DNA of 64,000 nucleotides from an uncultured Solobacterium sp. (GCA_900546285.1 URCJ01000001.1:1-64000), one strand, 5' to 3'; numbered from the stretch's first letter, positions 17,033 through 25,341 are shown. The notes: generated from the sequence alone by a model not told the origin. Made by a program: numbers and translations.

Positions 17033-19711
17033 ATGGAAGATAAGAATATTGCTCTATTAGGTTTTGTTTCTTCAGCTGCTGATTATTTGAAAAAACAAAT
17101 TAAGGATAACAGTGAAGAGATAAAAGAATTAGATGAAATTGATTTGGATAAGATTAAAAGTGAGCTAGGAAATCGTTTAGGCTCATCTTTTGGTGGTGTT
17201 CAAGATAAGTCTAATGATTTAATTAATGCGGGTAGAGAGGCTTTTAATGATTTTATCAATGATTCTTCTAAGATGATTGATGAATTCAACGATATTTTTA
17301 ATGTTGATTTCAAAAAAGAAAATGATGAAAAAGATGAGGAGATGGTGAATCATCTTATTTCTATTTTAAGAGAGCCTTCTAAGTTTGAGGAAACAAATGA
17401 TTTTGAGACTCAAATTGCTAGGGCTGCGAATGATTCATATATCGAGGACAATAGGAAGATTGAGGTTCCTGGTAGCGATAATGAAGAATTAGATTCGCTT
17501 TTTTCTGAAATCATAGCCAATGAGAATATCAAGGTTGAAGAGCCTGTATTGAATCCTTTTGTTGATATTGAGACTGAATTTGAAAGCGTCGCTGAAGAGC
17601 CTTCTGTTGATAATGGGGCTCGAATCTCTGATGAAGATTTGGTTGAAGAAATTGTTGAAGAGGATGAAATTGAAAGGGATAATAGTTTAAAAGCTGATGA
17701 GATTAAACAATTAATTAGAGATACAATTTCAGAATTCTTTACTAATACAAATAAGCCTGAGGAAAAGGAAGTTAAGTTAGATGAAGTAATCAATTCTTTT
17801 GATGTGCTTAAAAATGTTGGTGTTGATGAAGAAGACGATGAAATAAAAGAAGATGACAATAAAAATGAGGAATTTGCCGAATTTGAATCTTTATGTTCTG
17901 GTTTAGATGAAGTTGAATATGAGGAATTAAATCCTAATAATGATTCTTTATTAGATGGTGTCTTTAAGCGTGTTGATGAATATGAAGAGATCAACGAAGA
18001 TGAGCTTGCTGAATTAGAGGAAGAGCCTGATGTTGATTTGAAAGATCTTCTAAGACCTATTGATGTATTGATTGAAGAAGAACCTGTTGATGATACTCTT
18101 TCACCTACTAATATGTTGAAAGACAAAGAAGTGGTTTGTGAAAATTTAATAGACAATGATGATTCTACTGAAGAAGAGCCTGTTGTTGAAGAGCGTGTTG
18201 AAGAAGCTACAAATGATATTGGTAATGATGTCGATAGCGTTGTTGGAAGGTTAGAAGATATTCTACCTCCTGTTGAAACTGTTGTTGATGAAAAGTGGGA
18301 AAAGGAATCTAAACCTTTTGTAGTAGAAGAAAGAAAAGAAGAAACAACTATTGATATTGGCAATGACGTTGATAGTATTGTAGAAAGAATTGAAAAGATT
18401 CTTCCACCGATAACTGAAACTATTAATGAAGAATGGAATAAAGTATCAAAGCTAATTATTGTAGAACCTAGAATTGAGGAACCTACAAATGATATTGGAA
18501 GTGATATTTATAGTATTGTTGATAGAATAGAAAAGATATTGCCTCCAATAACTGAGGTTATAGATGAGGATTGGAATAAGGAGTCTAAACCAATCGTTAT
18601 TGAAAAGCGTATTGAGGAGCCAACTATTGATATTGGCAATGATGTTGATAGTATTGTTGGTAGATTGAAGGATATTATTCCACCTTGTGAGCCTGTTATT
18701 GAGGAGCCGAAGTTCTCTGAGGATATGTTGGGTGTTCTTGATGCGTTAAGTATGGATGAAGGTATTTTAGAGGCCACTAAGGATGAAAATATCGATGAAG
18801 AGTTCTCTTATGATGGTGATGAGATTTCGTTGTTTGATGATGTACCTTTGTCTGAAAAGTTAAGTAATTACGCGGATCATACAGATGAGGAAAAAGAAGA
18901 TGATTACTTGTTTGATGATGTTAATGTAGATGAACAAGGTTCAATTTCTTCGTTTTTAAGTGAATTAAAGGATGATGATCAAATTAGTTTACAAGAAGAT
19001 GATGTTCCAGGAATGAGAAGTCTTTCTGAACTTATTGAATCATGTAACACCTTGTGTCCTAGTGAAGACAAAGAAGATGCTCCTGAGATAGTTGAAAATG
19101 ATTATCTTGAGGAATACAATAATCGCTCTTTGGAAGAATTATATATTCCAAATCCTGGCTTAGATATCTTAGAACAAGGGGAATTTGACCTAGGCATAGA
19201 TAAAAGCGATGAGGATTCTGATGAAGATGAGGCTGATTTTGATTTAGGTTCTAATAAAGAGACTGATTATGTTGGCGATTTGTTTGATGAATTTACTAAC
19301 AATGAGTATGAGGTTGATGACTTTAAGAATAAGCAAGAAAGAATTAATGAATTAAATAAAAAGATTTATGATTCGATTGTTGCGTTATATCCTTATTTGA
19401 GTAATGGCTTTATAAAGGGTGTTTATGAATTAAAGGAATCATTCGCATCTGACTATAAAGAAGGCCAAAAGATTATTATTTTACATCGTTTAGTGTTCAC
19501 GGACTTAGAAGGTTTAAGACAATTTGTTGATGTGATGATGAGCCATGAATATTTTGTCAATGTTGATGAAAAGCAAATGATTGTTGATACTTTTAAGGAA
19601 CATGTTAATTCTGATGGTAAAATATTAACTGATATCTTTGAGATTGCTAACCAGGCTAAGTTGTTGACTGGTGAGTATGATGGATATCGAATTATAGAAG
19701 TTGATGAATAG
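17033..19711 (+). CDS. Large acidic repeat protein of unknown function
   Basis: 892 residues, extremely rich in Asp and Glu. It starts 2 bases after the upstream stop. Residues ~1-95 form a helical N-terminal domain containing a Gly-rich amphipathic stretch. The middle (~100-740) is acidic and probably disordered, and carries four copies of a 46-residue repeat at ~393-563. Residues ~760-892 form a separate, less acidic C-terminal helical domain. There is no signal peptide or membrane segment, so it should be cytoplasmic. The next gene encodes a membrane protein with an equally acidic N-terminus. Long acidic scaffolds of this kind occur in cell division or surface-assembly systems, but I cannot assign a function. 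Confidence 0.75.
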   Translation: MEDKNIALLGFVSSAADYLKKQIKDNSEEIKELDEIDLDKIKSELGNRLGSSFGGVQDKSNDLINAGREAFNDFINDSSKMIDEFNDIFNVDFKKENDEKDEEMVNHLISILREPSKFEETNDFETQIARAANDSYIEDNRKIEVPGSDNEELDSLFSEIIANENIKVEEPVLNPFVDIETEFESVAEEPSVDNGARISDEDLVEEIVEEDEIERDNSLKADEIKQLIRDTISEFFTNTNKPEEKEVKLDEVINSFDVLKNVGVDEEDDEIKEDDNKNEEFAEFESLCSGLDEVEYEELNPNNDSLLDGVFKRVDEYEEINEDELAELEEEPDVDLKDLLRPIDVLIEEEPVDDTLSPTNMLKDKEVVCENLIDNDDSTEEEPVVEERVEEATNDIGNDVDSVVGRLEDILPPVETVVDEKWEKESKPFVVEERKEETTIDIGNDVDSIVERIEKILPPITETINEEWNKVSKLIIVEPRIEEPTNDIGSDIYSIVDRIEKILPPITEVIDEDWNKESKPIVIEKRIEEPTIDIGNDVDSIVGRLKDIIPPCEPVIEEPKFSEDMLGVLDALSMDEGILEATKDENIDEEFSYDGDEISLFDDVPLSEKLSNYADHTDEEKEDDYLFDDVNVDEQGSISSFLSELKDDDQISLQEDDVPGMRSLSELIESCNTLCPSEDKEDAPEIVENDYLEEYNNRSLEELYIPNPGLDILEQGEFDLGIDKSDEDSDEDEADFDLGSNKETDYVGDLFDEFTNNEYEVDDFKNKQERINELNKKIYDSIVALYPYLSNGFIKGVYELKESFASDYKEGQKIIILHRLVFTDLEGLRQFVDVMMSHEYFVNVDEKQMIVDTFKEHVNSDGKILTDIFEIANQAKLLTGEYDGYRIIEVDE
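17616..17627 (+). repeat. Isolated copy of the GGGCTCGAATCT 12-mer
   Basis: Exact copy of the 12-mer that is tandemly repeated at 2254-2331. Here it is read in the third frame, as part of GARIS, so the three reading frames are all used across the window. Confidence 0.85.
18209..18720 (+). repeat. 138-bp tandem repeat, about 3.7 copies
   Basis: Units begin at 18209, 18347, 18485 and 18623, each exactly 138 bases apart (46 residues). The protein unit starts T-x-D-I-G, continues D-x-x-S-x-V, then R-(L/I)-x-x-I-(L/I)-P-P, a D/E-rich stretch with a conserved W, and a K-x-x-S-K segment. The last unit is truncated. The copies differ at many synonymous and replacement positions, so the array is not a very recent expansion. 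Confidence 0.92.
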
Positions 19712-19730
19712 TTTATAGGAGGAAAATATT

Positions 19731-20417
19731 ATGAACGAAAGAAACCCATATGAAAGTGATGATACTGTAGATATTCCTGATTTTTCTTCAATCAAGGTTA
19801 ATGATGATGATATTGATCGTTCTGTTTTTAAGATGAATGATGATATCCCTTCATATAATGAACCGGAATATGATGATGAAGAGGATTATTATGAAGATGA
19901 AGATGAAGGCCGTACAGTAAAGAAATCTGGTATTGTGTTGATTACGGCTGTTATGGTTATTTTATTAATCCTTGCAGTATTTGGCATGTTCTGGGGTATT
20001 AGTAAGAACAAGGCTTATACAACATTAAAGACTGAGTATGATGCTTATGTTACTAAGGCACAAAATACTGAGACAGAATTAAATAACAAGATTATTGAAC
20101 TTCAAAATCAAATTAATAGTGCTAATACAACTACAACCGTGCCAACTGGCGAGAGTGCAACTTATAAGATGACAGCTACAGTTAGAATTAGAACGGGTGC
20201 TGGTACTTCAAATTCACAAACTAAATTTGCTGATTTATCTGATGATGTAAAGAAGGTTGCTAGTGATGATGGCGGTGTCGCATTTATGGCTGCAGGTACT
20301 GTGTTCACTGCTGGTGAGTCTAAGGAAGATAGCGATAAGAACGTTTGGGTTAAGTTAGCCGATAATGCTTGGGTTTGTGTTAAGTTTGGTGATGCAACTT
20401 GGGCTACTAAGCAATAA
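19731..20417 (+). CDS. Acidic membrane protein with SH3-like extracellular domain
   Basis: 228 residues. The N-terminal 62 residues are strongly acidic and cytoplasmic. One membrane helix lies at about 66-88, then a coiled-coil-like segment (about 90-130) and a C-terminal domain (about 145-226) that looks like a bacterial SH3 domain (TVRIRTGAG, VWVKLADNAWVCVKF). That suggests binding to peptidoglycan or its precursors outside the cell. It has an AGGAGG Shine-Dalgarno and follows the acidic repeat protein by 19 bases, so the two probably work together. No family name can be given. Confidence 0.75.
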   Translation: MNERNPYESDDTVDIPDFSSIKVNDDDIDRSVFKMNDDIPSYNEPEYDDEEDYYEDEDEGRTVKKSGIVLITAVMVILLILAVFGMFWGISKNKAYTTLKTEYDAYVTKAQNTETELNNKIIELQNQINSANTTTTVPTGESATYKMTATVRIRTGAGTSNSQTKFADLSDDVKKVASDDGGVAFMAAGTVFTAGESKEDSDKNVWVKLADNAWVCVKFGDATWATKQ

Positions 20418-20440
20418 TCTAATTTGAAATTTGATTTAGG

Positions 20441-20470
20441 AAACTATCTATGTATGTAGATAGTTTTTTA
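20441..20470 (+). terminator. Terminator before murA
   Basis: Stem AAACTATCTA / TAGATAGTTT with a TGTATG loop and a run of seven T. Confidence 0.85.
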
Positions 20471-20479
20471 ATTTTTAGG

Positions 20480-20485
20480 TAAAAT
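20480..20485 (+). promoter_or_regulatory. -10 box of murA, leaderless type
   Basis: TAAAAT, then 7 bases, then the murA ATG at 20493. No good -35 box; the upstream side is the previous terminator. Confidence 0.45.
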
Positions 20486-20492
20486 ATTATCG

Positions 20493-21737
20493 ATGAATGA
20501 TTTTATAAAAATTAGAGGTGGAAATAGGCTTAAGGGTGAGGTAACTATTTCTTCTAGTAAGAATGCTACTGTTGCGATTCTTCCTGCGGTTGTTTTGGCA
20601 AGTGAAGTTGTTAAGCTTTATGATATTCCTGAGATTGAGGATATTAATGCGCTTGTTACTATTTTAAGAAAATTGAATATTAAGGTAGTGATGAATGAAG
20701 ATAACTTTACTATCGATCCTACAGAGATTGAGAATGTTGTTTTAGATGGTGATGAGGTTAGAAAGTTAAGAGCGTCTTATTATTTTATGGGTGCTTTGCT
20801 TGGCAGATTTAAGCATGTTAAGATGCTTTATCCAGGAGGTTGTAATTTAGGTCCTCGTCCAATCGATTTACATTTAAAGGGTTTTGAATCACTTGGTGCA
20901 ACAGTTAAGACTGATGGTGATAATATTGAGATTTTTGCGGATGAACTTATTGGTGATGAGATTTATCTAGATATTGCTTCAGTTGGAGCTACTATCAATA
21001 TTATGTTGGCTGCTGTTTTCGCAAAGGGTAGAACAATTATTAGAAATGCTGCTAAAGAACCTGAAATTATTGACTTATCAAGTATGTTAAATAAGATGGG
21101 TGCTGAAATTCGTGGTGCTGGTACTAGTGATTTGATTATAGATGGTGTTAAGCGTTTAAAAGGTTGTATCCATGATATTATTCCAGATCGCATTGAAGCA
21201 GGCACTTATATTTGTATGGCTGCTGCTATGGGTGATGGTGTTACTGTTAAGAATGTAATTCCTCAACACTTGGAGGCTTTATTGTCTAAGCTTGAGGAAA
21301 TGGGTGTTGAGATGAATGTTGGCAGCGATTTTGTTGAAGTATATGGTGCTAAGAATTTAAAGTCGATTGATATTCAAACTCAGACTTTCCCTGGTTTTGC
21401 GACTGATTTGCAACAACCTATTACGCCTTTATTATGTGTGGCTAATGGTGAATCAAATGTTAATGAGACGATTTATCCAAAACGCTTTAAGCATTGTTTC
21501 GAATTAAATAAGATGGGTGCTAATATCACTGTTGGTGATGCAAAAGCTACTATTGTTGGTCCTTGTAAGCTTCATGGAACTGAAGTTACGGCTACAGATT
21601 TAAGATGTGGTGCAGGATTAATCATTGCAGGTCTTATGGCCGATGGTGAGACAATTATCCATGATGCTTATCATATTTATAGAGGATATGATAACATTGT
21701 TACTAAATTAAGAAATATTGGTGGCGATATTGAGTGA
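20493..21737 (+). CDS. murA: UDP-N-acetylglucosamine 1-carboxyvinyltransferase MurA
   Basis: 414 residues. It transfers enolpyruvate from PEP to UDP-GlcNAc, the first committed step of peptidoglycan synthesis in the cytoplasm. K23 in SSKNA, the catalytic Cys at 117 in YPGGCNLGPRP (the fosfomycin target) and the FATDLQQP segment with the general-base Asp are all present. Low-GC bacteria often carry two MurA copies, and only this one is in the window. The stop codon forms the edge of an IS30-type insertion; the protein itself is intact, but its native downstream region has been moved about 1.7 kb away. Confidence 0.95.
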   Translation: MNDFIKIRGGNRLKGEVTISSSKNATVAILPAVVLASEVVKLYDIPEIEDINALVTILRKLNIKVVMNEDNFTIDPTEIENVVLDGDEVRKLRASYYFMGALLGRFKHVKMLYPGGCNLGPRPIDLHLKGFESLGATVKTDGDNIEIFADELIGDEIYLDIASVGATINIMLAAVFAKGRTIIRNAAKEPEIIDLSSMLNKMGAEIRGAGTSDLIIDGVKRLKGCIHDIIPDRIEAGTYICMAAAMGDGVTVKNVIPQHLEALLSKLEEMGVEMNVGSDFVEVYGAKNLKSIDIQTQTFPGFATDLQQPITPLLCVANGESNVNETIYPKRFKHCFELNKMGANITVGDAKATIVGPCKLHGTEVTATDLRCGAGLIIAGLMADGETIIHDAYHIYRGYDNIVTKLRNIGGDIE

Positions 21738-21750
21738 TTTTAAGAAATTT
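21736..21750 (+). repeat. Left 15-bp direct repeat flanking the IS
   Basis: GATTTTAAGAAATTT, identical to 23456-23470. Its first two bases are the last two of the murA stop codon. It reads as a target-site duplication. Confidence 0.8.
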
Positions 21751-21751
21751 G

Positions 21752-21780
21752 CTGAAGTAAAAAGTTAAGTTCCACTTTAA
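21752..21780 (+). repeat. IS terminal inverted repeat, left
   Basis: 29 bases, a perfect inverted match to 23427-23455. Confidence 0.92.
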
Positions 21781-21818
21781 AACCTTCAAAAGAAATAGGT
21801 GAATTTACTCTTGGAATT

Positions 21819-21850
21819 ACAGTGTTAATCGTATGATTGACACTGTTTTT
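21819..21850 (+). terminator. Hairpin inside IS, terminator-like
   Basis: Arms ACAGTGT and ACACTGT, extended by AAT/ATT across one mismatch, followed by five T on the plus strand. It could stop transcripts leaving murA before they run antisense through the transposase gene. Confidence 0.55.
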
Positions 21851-22025
21851 ATGTGTTGATTTACTTTTATTGGTACAATACATATATAAGATAAGGATTA
21901 AAGATGTAAAGAAAACATTATTAAAAGTTCATGGTATTAGGTCGATTTAATTTAATTAAGACTTAATTCCACTTGGTATTTTATAGTTTGAATATCTTTT
22001 GTCTTTGATTATTAGTACTTAAACT

Positions 22026-23309
22026 TTATTTGAGAAGTGTAGGTTTAAGCACTACGCTATCTGCAGCTACTGGAACTAAACCGAAATTTGACAGTCTTTC
22101 GGCTAGATCTGGACTGTAGAATTCTGTTAACTGGAAGGATGTTTTACCTTTCAGTTTTTCTTTTCTATAGGAATTGATATTAATAGATATCCTATTAGCT
22201 TTTTCTTGACTATCTAATCCAAGATTATAAAGATCACAACCTTTAGGACAAATATCTCTAACTAATATATGAACATTTTCTAAGGAACCCTTTTGATGAG
22301 ATGCCATTGGGTCACAATAGAATACTCTAGTTCTAAGTGTTCCATCTATTTCTCTTACTTCAGCTTTATCAGCTAAATAGAATTCACTTCCTCTATCAGT
22401 CTTTAATACTTCTACTTCACGAGAGAAGATTTCTTCACCAAGTATTGATTCTAATAATAGAATGCCTTTATACATCTGTTCTGATGTCTTTGTTTCATGA
22501 TAGATACATACTAATAAATCATATCTTAGAAACTTAAATGTTTGTAAGTAAGGACCATTAGAAATATCGTTATATACAGTATCCATTTCTACTACATTGG
22601 CATAAGGATTATTCTCCATATATTCTTTATAGTCTTGATAGGTTCTTCCTTTTAAGAAAGAACGATCTTGTCTTTTAGAATACTCTACCTTTTTATTCTT
22701 AGGCAGTTTTCTACTTACTTGTCTTTTTAAATCCATACAGGTAATACTTAATCCAGCATCTTTGAATACACCATCTTCAATATAGTTGTACAAAGTCTGT
22801 TCACATACCTTTATTTCTGGATGGTTTTGACATATGACATATAATGATTGTCCCTTATCAAGAAGTGGCTTAATTAAGTTACCTAATTCTCTTATTTCAT
22901 CAAGCGTGGCATTAACGCCGATTCTACAATTGATAAGATCATCCCTGTATTCTTCATTAGCTTTTAGTGCGTCGTAATAATATTTATCATATCGACAGTT
23001 TTTATATTTCTCACAACCATTACAAGCACCAGGGGTTCTATCTCTTCTTGAACATTTAAACTTTGTATAGTTGGAACACTCCTTATTACACAAGTAAGTG
23101 TTCTTATCATTACACTTAGGGTATTTCACGCAATCAATTGGATAGGCATAATATCGTTTTAGTATTCTATGATTCTTTATCTCTTTTCCTATAGTAGATT
23201 TATCCTTGCCAATAGTATCGGCGATAGATTTCTTAGAAGCTCCTTTAGAGATTCCTGTTTCAATTATTTGTCTTTCAGATAATGTTAAATGAGCACCTTT
23301 ATCAGTCAT
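22026..23309 (-). CDS. IS30-family transposase
   Basis: 427 residues. The N-terminal helix-turn-helix (LTLSERQIIETGISKGASKK) is typical of IS30 and binds the element ends. A cysteine-rich segment (about 55-105) is common in Bacillota members. The DDE integrase core shows D in EMDTVYND, D in LKTDRGSEF and E in QKGSLENVH. No frameshift or stop interrupts it. A GAAAGGAGAATG Shine-Dalgarno precedes the ATG. Confidence 0.95.
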   Translation of the reverse strand: MTDKGAHLTLSERQIIETGISKGASKKSIADTIGKDKSTIGKEIKNHRILKRYYAYPIDCVKYPKCNDKNTYLCNKECSNYTKFKCSRRDRTPGACNGCEKYKNCRYDKYYYDALKANEEYRDDLINCRIGVNATLDEIRELGNLIKPLLDKGQSLYVICQNHPEIKVCEQTLYNYIEDGVFKDAGLSITCMDLKRQVSRKLPKNKKVEYSKRQDRSFLKGRTYQDYKEYMENNPYANVVEMDTVYNDISNGPYLQTFKFLRYDLLVCIYHETKTSEQMYKGILLLESILGEEIFSREVEVLKTDRGSEFYLADKAEVREIDGTLRTRVFYCDPMASHQKGSLENVHILVRDICPKGCDLYNLGLDSQEKANRISININSYRKEKLKGKTSFQLTEFYSPDLAERLSNFGLVPVAADSVVLKPTLLK

Positions 23310-23426
23310 AATTACATTCTCCTTTCTTTAAATGACAAAAGATGTTCTTGTAAGATTATTGTCACTTAAATCAAAGAGAAAATGCAACTTGAACTTCCTA
23401 AAAGACTTAATTCAATTTTGCCTATC

Positions 23427-23455
23427 TTAAAGTGGAACTTAACTTTTTACTTCAG
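23427..23455 (-). repeat. IS terminal inverted repeat, right
   Basis: 29 bases, a perfect inverted match to 21752-21780. Confidence 0.92.
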
Positions 23456-23470
23456 GATTTTAAGAAATTT
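23456..23470 (+). repeat. Right 15-bp direct repeat flanking the IS
   Basis: GATTTTAAGAAATTT, the second copy of the presumed target duplication. It continues into an AT-rich stretch, AAATTTTAAAATTTT, that was probably the original murA 3' region. Confidence 0.8.
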
Positions 23471-23491
23471 TAAAATTTTATCAAAAACCTA

Positions 23492-23520
23492 TTTACAAAG
23501 TAAGTAAGCTTTGGTAATAT
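23492..23520 (+). promoter_or_regulatory. Promoter of the tRNA operon
   Basis: A -35 box TTTACA (23492-23497), an exact 17-base spacer and a -10 box TAATAT (23515-23520). The first tRNA begins 22 bases later. Confidence 0.8.
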
Positions 23521-23542
23521 AAATGAGCTTACTTATTAATGT

Positions 23543-23627
23543 GGAGGGGTAGCGAAGAGGCTAAACGCGGCTGACTGTAAATCAGCTCTCAACGAGTTCG
23601 GCAGTTCGAATCTGTCCCCCTCCACCA
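23543..23627 (+). tRNA. tRNA-Tyr (anticodon GTA)
   Basis: Class II tRNA of 85 bases with a long variable arm. Acceptor GGAGGGG pairs with CCCCTCC; anticodon stem-loop CTGA-CTGTAAA-TCAG gives GTA. CCA is encoded. Confidence 0.96.
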
Positions 23628-23637
23628 TTTTATTTCT

Positions 23638-23713
23638 TGGGATGTAGCCAAGTGGTAAGGCAACAGACTTTGACTCTGTCATTTCGCTGGTTCGATCCCA
23701 GCCATCCCAGCCA
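23638..23713 (+). tRNA. tRNA-Gln (anticodon TTG)
   Basis: Acceptor TGGGATG/CATCCCA, anticodon loop CTTTGAC giving TTG, encoded CCA. D-arm identical in its core to the Gln(CTG) gene at 2483-2558. Confidence 0.96.
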
Positions 23714-23722
23714 TTGTAAGCT

Positions 23723-23798
23723 GACCTGGTAGCTCAGGCGGTAGAGCATTTGACTTTTAATCAAAGGGTCGCGGGTTCGATTCCCGCCCAGGTCACCA
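23723..23798 (+). tRNA. tRNA-Lys (anticodon TTT)
   Basis: Acceptor GACCTGG/CCAGGTC, anticodon stem TTTGA/TCAAA with loop CTTTTAA, encoded CCA. Confidence 0.97.
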
Positions 23799-23802
23799 GT
23801 CT

Positions 23803-23876
23803 GCAGGTGTAGTTCAATGGTAGAACTTCAGCCCTCCAAGCTGACTACGTCGGTTCGATTCCGATCACCTGCTCCA
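23803..23876 (+). tRNA. tRNA-Gly (anticodon TCC) with C33
   Basis: 74 bases; acceptor GCAGGTG/CACCTGC, D-stem GTTC/GAAC, anticodon stem TCAGC/GCTGA, T-stem GTCGG/CCGAT, discriminator T and encoded CCA. The anticodon loop reads CCTCCAA, so the anticodon is TCC but position 33 is C, not the near-universal T. The rest of the cloverleaf is perfect and G18-G19 are present. Confidence 0.93.
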
Positions 23877-23904
23877 GTCGAATGTTCAACTTAAATTAAC
23901 TTAT

Positions 23905-23929
23905 ACAACTAGTGATAGTTGTTTTTTTA
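23905..23929 (+). terminator. Terminator of the tRNA operon
   Basis: Stem ACAACTA / TAGTTGT with a GTGA loop and a T8 run. Confidence 0.85.
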
Positions 23930-24400
23930 TTTTTCTAGCTTTAATAGTTCAATCTTGTTGTTTATTCCACCGTTATAGCCTGTTAACTTATTATTAGAGC
24001 CTATCACTCTATGGCAAGGGATTATGATACATATTGGATTATGTTTCAGTGCTTGTCCAACTGCTTGGGCTGACATCTTCTTTATATTCTTTCTTTTTGC
24101 GATAGTATCAGCAATCTCTTTGTATGTGATTATTTTTCCATAAGGTATATTCTTTGTGATTTCTAAAACTTCTTTTTGAAATGAGGTTAAAGAATCGAGT
24201 TTGTATTTGGGTGTAAAGTTAGGAATATTACCACTAAAATAAATATCTAACCATTTAATTGTTTCTTTAAAAATTGGAAGACTTGTATTATCTGAACCTT
24301 TTGATGTATTGATGAAACACAAGCCGGTTAAAAATTCTCCATCACTAGTCAATAAGATGTTTGAAAACTGTTTGGGTGTTTTGTAGATATATTTGTACAT
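23927..24400 (-). CDS. ogt: Methylated-DNA--protein-cysteine methyltransferase
   Basis: 157 residues. It repairs O6-alkylguanine by moving the alkyl group to its own Cys129 in the motif IIPCHRVIG, a suicide reaction. The DNA-binding helix region (YGKIITYKEIA near 87-97) and the C-terminal GYNGG segment are typical of Ogt. It ends convergently with the tRNA operon terminator. The minus-strand TAAAAT box lies 7 bases before its ATG. Confidence 0.93.
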   Translation of the reverse strand: MYKYIYKTPKQFSNILLTSDGEFLTGLCFINTSKGSDNTSLPIFKETIKWLDIYFSGNIPNFTPKYKLDSLTSFQKEVLEITKNIPYGKIITYKEIADTIAKRKNIKKMSAQAVGQALKHNPICIIIPCHRVIGSNNKLTGYNGGINNKIELLKLEK

Positions 24401-24407
24401 ATAATTT

Positions 24408-24413
24408 ATTTTA
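24408..24413 (-). promoter_or_regulatory. -10 box of ogt, leaderless type
   Basis: TAAAAT on the minus strand with 7 bases between its 3' end and the ATG at 24400. Confidence 0.5.
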
Positions 24414-24452
24414 TAACTTTGGTTAATAGAGTTTATGATTTTTGATATTTGA

Positions 24453-24458
24453 TATAAT
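24453..24458 (+). promoter_or_regulatory. Extended -10 of hslO operon, leaderless type
   Basis: TGA-TATAAT, followed by 7 bases and the ATG at 24466. The extended TGN element supports it being real despite the weak -35. Confidence 0.65.
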
Positions 24459-24465
24459 GTTTGGC

Positions 24466-25341
24466 ATGGAAAGTAATATTATTATTGGAACTGCTTTGAA
24501 TAAGCATGCTAGATTTTATCTAGGAGATACAACTAAGCTAGTTGATGATGCTGGCAAGATACATGATATGTGGCCAACTTCTTTGGCAGCACTAGGCAGA
24601 ACAATGGCTGTAACTAGTGTTATGGCTTTGATGCAAAAAAATGAGGGTGAATCTGTTACTACTACCATCAATGGTGGTGGTAGTATTGGTACTGTTTTGG
24701 CTACTGCTGATAGTGAAGGTAATGTAAAGGGTTTTGTAGGTAATAACCATTTGTATCTAAAGTACAATGATTCTAATAAGCTTGCGGTTGGTTTAGTAGT
24801 AGGTACAGAAGGGCATTTAAAGGTCATTAGAGACTTGAAAATGAGAAATAGCTATACAACACAGGTTGCTCTAAGAACAGGCGAAATTGGCGATGATTTT
24901 GCGTATTATTTTAGTGTTTCTGAACAAAGACCAAGTATTGTCTCTGTTGGAGTTCTTGTGGATACTGATTATTCTTGTAAGGCAAGTGGCGTTTTGATTA
25001 TTGAGTTGTTACCAGATCATAGCGAAGAGGATATTGTTTATTTAGAAAATCTTAATTTACAACCTATTTCTTCAGTAATTGAATCAGGAATTAGTTTGCA
25101 AGATTATATTCATTCTTTATTTGATGATGCTGAAATTTTAGAGAAACATGAAGTTAGATATCATTGCGATTGTTCTAAGGAAAGATTCTTGCGTAATCTT
25201 TTAACTCTTTCAAAAGATGATATTGATGAGATTATTGCGGATGGTCATATTGATGTACAGTGTCAATTTTGTGATAAGGAATATCATTATGATAGAGAAG
25301 ATATTGAGTTATTGAAGAAGTATGCTGAAAAAAATAGGTAA
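24466..25341 (+). CDS. hslO: Hsp33 redox-regulated chaperone
   Basis: About 291 residues. The four zinc-binding cysteines of the redox switch are present near the C-terminus as CDC (HCDCSKERF) and CQFC. Oxidation of these releases zinc and activates the holdase. The start at 24466 (MESNIIIGTALN) matches Hsp33; an upstream in-frame ATG at 24442 lies before the -10 box and can be excluded if the promoter is right. The end overlaps dusB by 20 bases, a common Bacillota pairing. Confidence 0.94.
   Translation: MESNIIIGTALNKHARFYLGDTTKLVDDAGKIHDMWPTSLAALGRTMAVTSVMALMQKNEGESVTTTINGGGSIGTVLATADSEGNVKGFVGNNHLYLKYNDSNKLAVGLVVGTEGHLKVIRDLKMRNSYTTQVALRTGEIGDDFAYYFSVSEQRPSIVSVGVLVDTDYSCKASGVLIIELLPDHSEEDIVYLENLNLQPISSVIESGISLQDYIHSLFDDAEILEKHEVRYHCDCSKERFLRNLLTLSKDDIDEIIADGHIDVQCQFCDKEYHYDREDIELLKKYAEKNR

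Larger units (their letters stand above)
21752..23455 (-). mobile_element. IS30-family insertion sequence, complete
   Basis: 1704 bp bounded by perfect 29-bp terminal inverted repeats at 21752-21780 and 23427-23455 (outer bases CTGAAGTAAAAAG). One intact transposase is read on the minus strand. It is flanked by a 15-bp direct repeat, long for this family, where 2-3 bp is usual. The 245 bases between the left end and the transposase stop hold a hairpin and no gene; the 117 bases between the right end and the transposase start hold its Shine-Dalgarno and a dyad. Intact ORF and perfect ends indicate recent activity. Confidence 0.9.

Noticed and set aside
17410..18363. A long Ser-rich open frame (317 codons) on the minus strand
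   Set aside because: It is the antisense shadow of the Asp/Glu-rich repeat gene: GAT/GAA codons read as Ser/Phe on the other strand. No ribosome site or recognisable domain.
23310..23426. A dyad (AATGACAA / TTGTCACTT) upstream of the transposase as a separate regulatory element
   Set aside because: It is imperfect, lies within the IS, and most likely belongs to the element's own expression control.
21752..23455. The IS as a broken or frameshifted element
   Set aside because: The transposase frame is intact with all DDE residues and both ends match perfectly.
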